A stretch of 5,547 nt of DNA, taken from Clostridia bacterium. GTDB lineage: Bacteria; Bacillota; Clostridia; Christensenellales; CALWSW01. A program made the position numbers and the translations under genes. Numbering within the stretch: the first letter of the stretch is position 1; each line of letters starts with the position of its first letter. The notes under the pieces were generated by a model. It was not told the origin of the DNA and searched no databases. It saw nothing but the letters and a program-made list of their open reading frames with translations. Below, piece by piece: positions 5,063-5,547 of the stretch. Location of the stretch: assembly GCA_019421925.1 (NCBI GenBank), contig JAHZEH010000149.1:1-5547 (forward strand), written 5' to 3'.

Positions 5063-5090
5063 AGTATAACACGCGGCGGACGGGCCGCAA
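5063..5090 (-). promoter_or_regulatory. Weak candidate promoter facing the UPF0489 gene
   Basis: On the minus strand, TTGCGG (5090-5085), a 16-bp spacer and TATACT (5068-5063, 5 of 6 matches to the -10). If real, the UPF0489 mRNA would have a leader of about 330 nt containing the stem-loop cluster and the long hairpin. The -35 is poor (3 of 6), so this is tentative. Confidence 0.3.
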
Positions 5091-5202
5091 CAGCAAAGCG
5101 CCGGGGATGCGGGGGAGAAAGGAGGGCGGAAAACAGGCACAGCAAACGGTATGATAAGGCAGGGCTGACCTTCAAGCGCGCCGCCCAAAGGCAGAAATAT
5201 AA

Positions 5203-5231
5203 TAGAAAGGCGCATATCCGGGTGATATAAT
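5203..5231 (+). promoter_or_regulatory. Extended -10 promoter of the nitroreductase gene
   Basis: A perfect TATAAT (5226-5231) is preceded by TGA, making the extended -10 TGnTATAAT. TAGAAA (5203-5208, 4 of 6) sits 17 bp upstream as -35. The expected start is near 5238, about 40 nt before the TTG start codon. A second TATAAT at 5198-5203 has no usable -35. Confidence 0.7.
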
Positions 5232-5276
5232 GTGAGTGCCCAAGATTCATATTTATAAGGAAGGAGCAGCTGTATT

Positions 5277-5547
5277 TTGGAATTGCTTGATTTAATGAAA
5301 CAACGTCATAGTATCCGAAAATATACCGGCGGGAAAATCAGCACAGAAAACCTGGAAAAAATCCTTCAGGCTGGAATGCTTTCTGCCACCGGAAAAAACA
5401 AAAAACCGTGGGAGTTTATTGTAGTGAGGGATAAGGTCGCTTTGGAGCAGATGTCCGCCTCAAGGGCGGCTGGAGCGCAAATGCTTGCCGGTGCAGACAC
5501 TGCGATTGTGGTTATTGCAGATCCGGAAAAGACGGATACCTGGATTG
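5277..5547 (+). CDS. Nitroreductase family protein, 5' part only
   Basis: The first 90 codons of an FMN-dependent, NAD(P)H-using oxidoreductase that runs off the right edge. The N-terminus ELLDLMKQRHSIRKYT carries the family's R-x-S-x-R-x-Y/F motif (residues 10-16), which contacts the FMN phosphate. SATGKNKKPWEFIVVRD follows at about 37-53, matching the S-P-(S/T)-x-x-N-x-Q-P-W-x-F pattern, with Ala replacing the usual Pro and Lys the usual Gln. It continues with AGADTAIVVIADPEKTDTWI, the conserved strand and loop before the dimer interface. The start is TTG at 5277: it gives the standard family N-terminus and has AAGGAG (5261-5266) 10 nt upstream; the in-frame ATG at 5295 would delete the first six residues of the helix before the FMN motif. 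The substrate cannot be judged from this part. Its codons are less GC-rich than those of the other genes in the window. Confidence 0.88.
   Translation, partial: MELLDLMKQRHSIRKYTGGKISTENLEKILQAGMLSATGKNKKPWEFIVVRDKVALEQMSASRAAGAQMLAGADTAIVVIADPEKTDTWI

Noticed and set aside
4963..5250. Short open frames on both strands in the gap before the nitroreductase
   Set aside because: Low-complexity, Arg-rich or random translations without convincing ribosome sites; they overlap stem-loops and the nitroreductase promoter.

Overview
The window looks like a piece of a GC-rich Bacillota (Clostridia) chromosome, perhaps an Oscillospiraceae-type gut bacterium. The basis is the strong Shine-Dalgarno sequences, a YoaS/YozG-like membrane protein plus XRE regulator pair, a secreted protein with InlB/Listeria-Bacteroides repeats, and GC-rich coding next to AT-rich control regions. 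The lineage is an inference; no rRNA or marker gene is present.

Layout. Positions 1-60 hold the terminator of a gene that lies outside the window. A good sigma-A promoter (68-96) sits between two copies of a 21-bp palindromic motif (63-83 and 106-126). It drives a tight three-gene operon on the + strand: a DUF2975-type polytopic membrane protein (144-1106), a 71-aa XRE/Cro-type regulator (1118-1333) and a lipoprotein of unknown function (1337-2266). A long hairpin at 2273-2308 ends this operon and also serves the convergent minus-strand gene. That gene (2316-3791) encodes a secreted protein with eight short Gly-rich beta-type repeats followed by two InlB-like repeats. Its AT-rich upstream region (3792-3999) has a good minus-strand promoter, a palindrome over the start site, and a leader bounded by a perfect 16-bp inverted repeat that encloses two 19-bp tandem repeats.

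Further right, also on the minus strand, is a UPF0489-family protein (4000-4722) with arginase-like metal-binding motifs. Its Shine-Dalgarno sequence abuts a 158-bp inverted-repeat element (4739-4896) with arms of about 42 bp that can fold into a very long hairpin. The rest of the 4723-5276 gap has no convincing gene but contains a run of GC-rich stem-loops (4924-5036). The window ends inside a nitroreductase-family gene on the + strand (TTG start at 5277), behind an extended -10 promoter.

How the parts work together. The first three genes look like one autoregulated membrane/envelope module. The proposal is that the small XRE protein binds the two operators flanking its own promoter, while the membrane protein and the surface lipoprotein sense or respond to something at the envelope. 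The other three genes appear to be independent units. No known defence, CRISPR or complete transposon system is visible; the most original signals are the non-coding ones.
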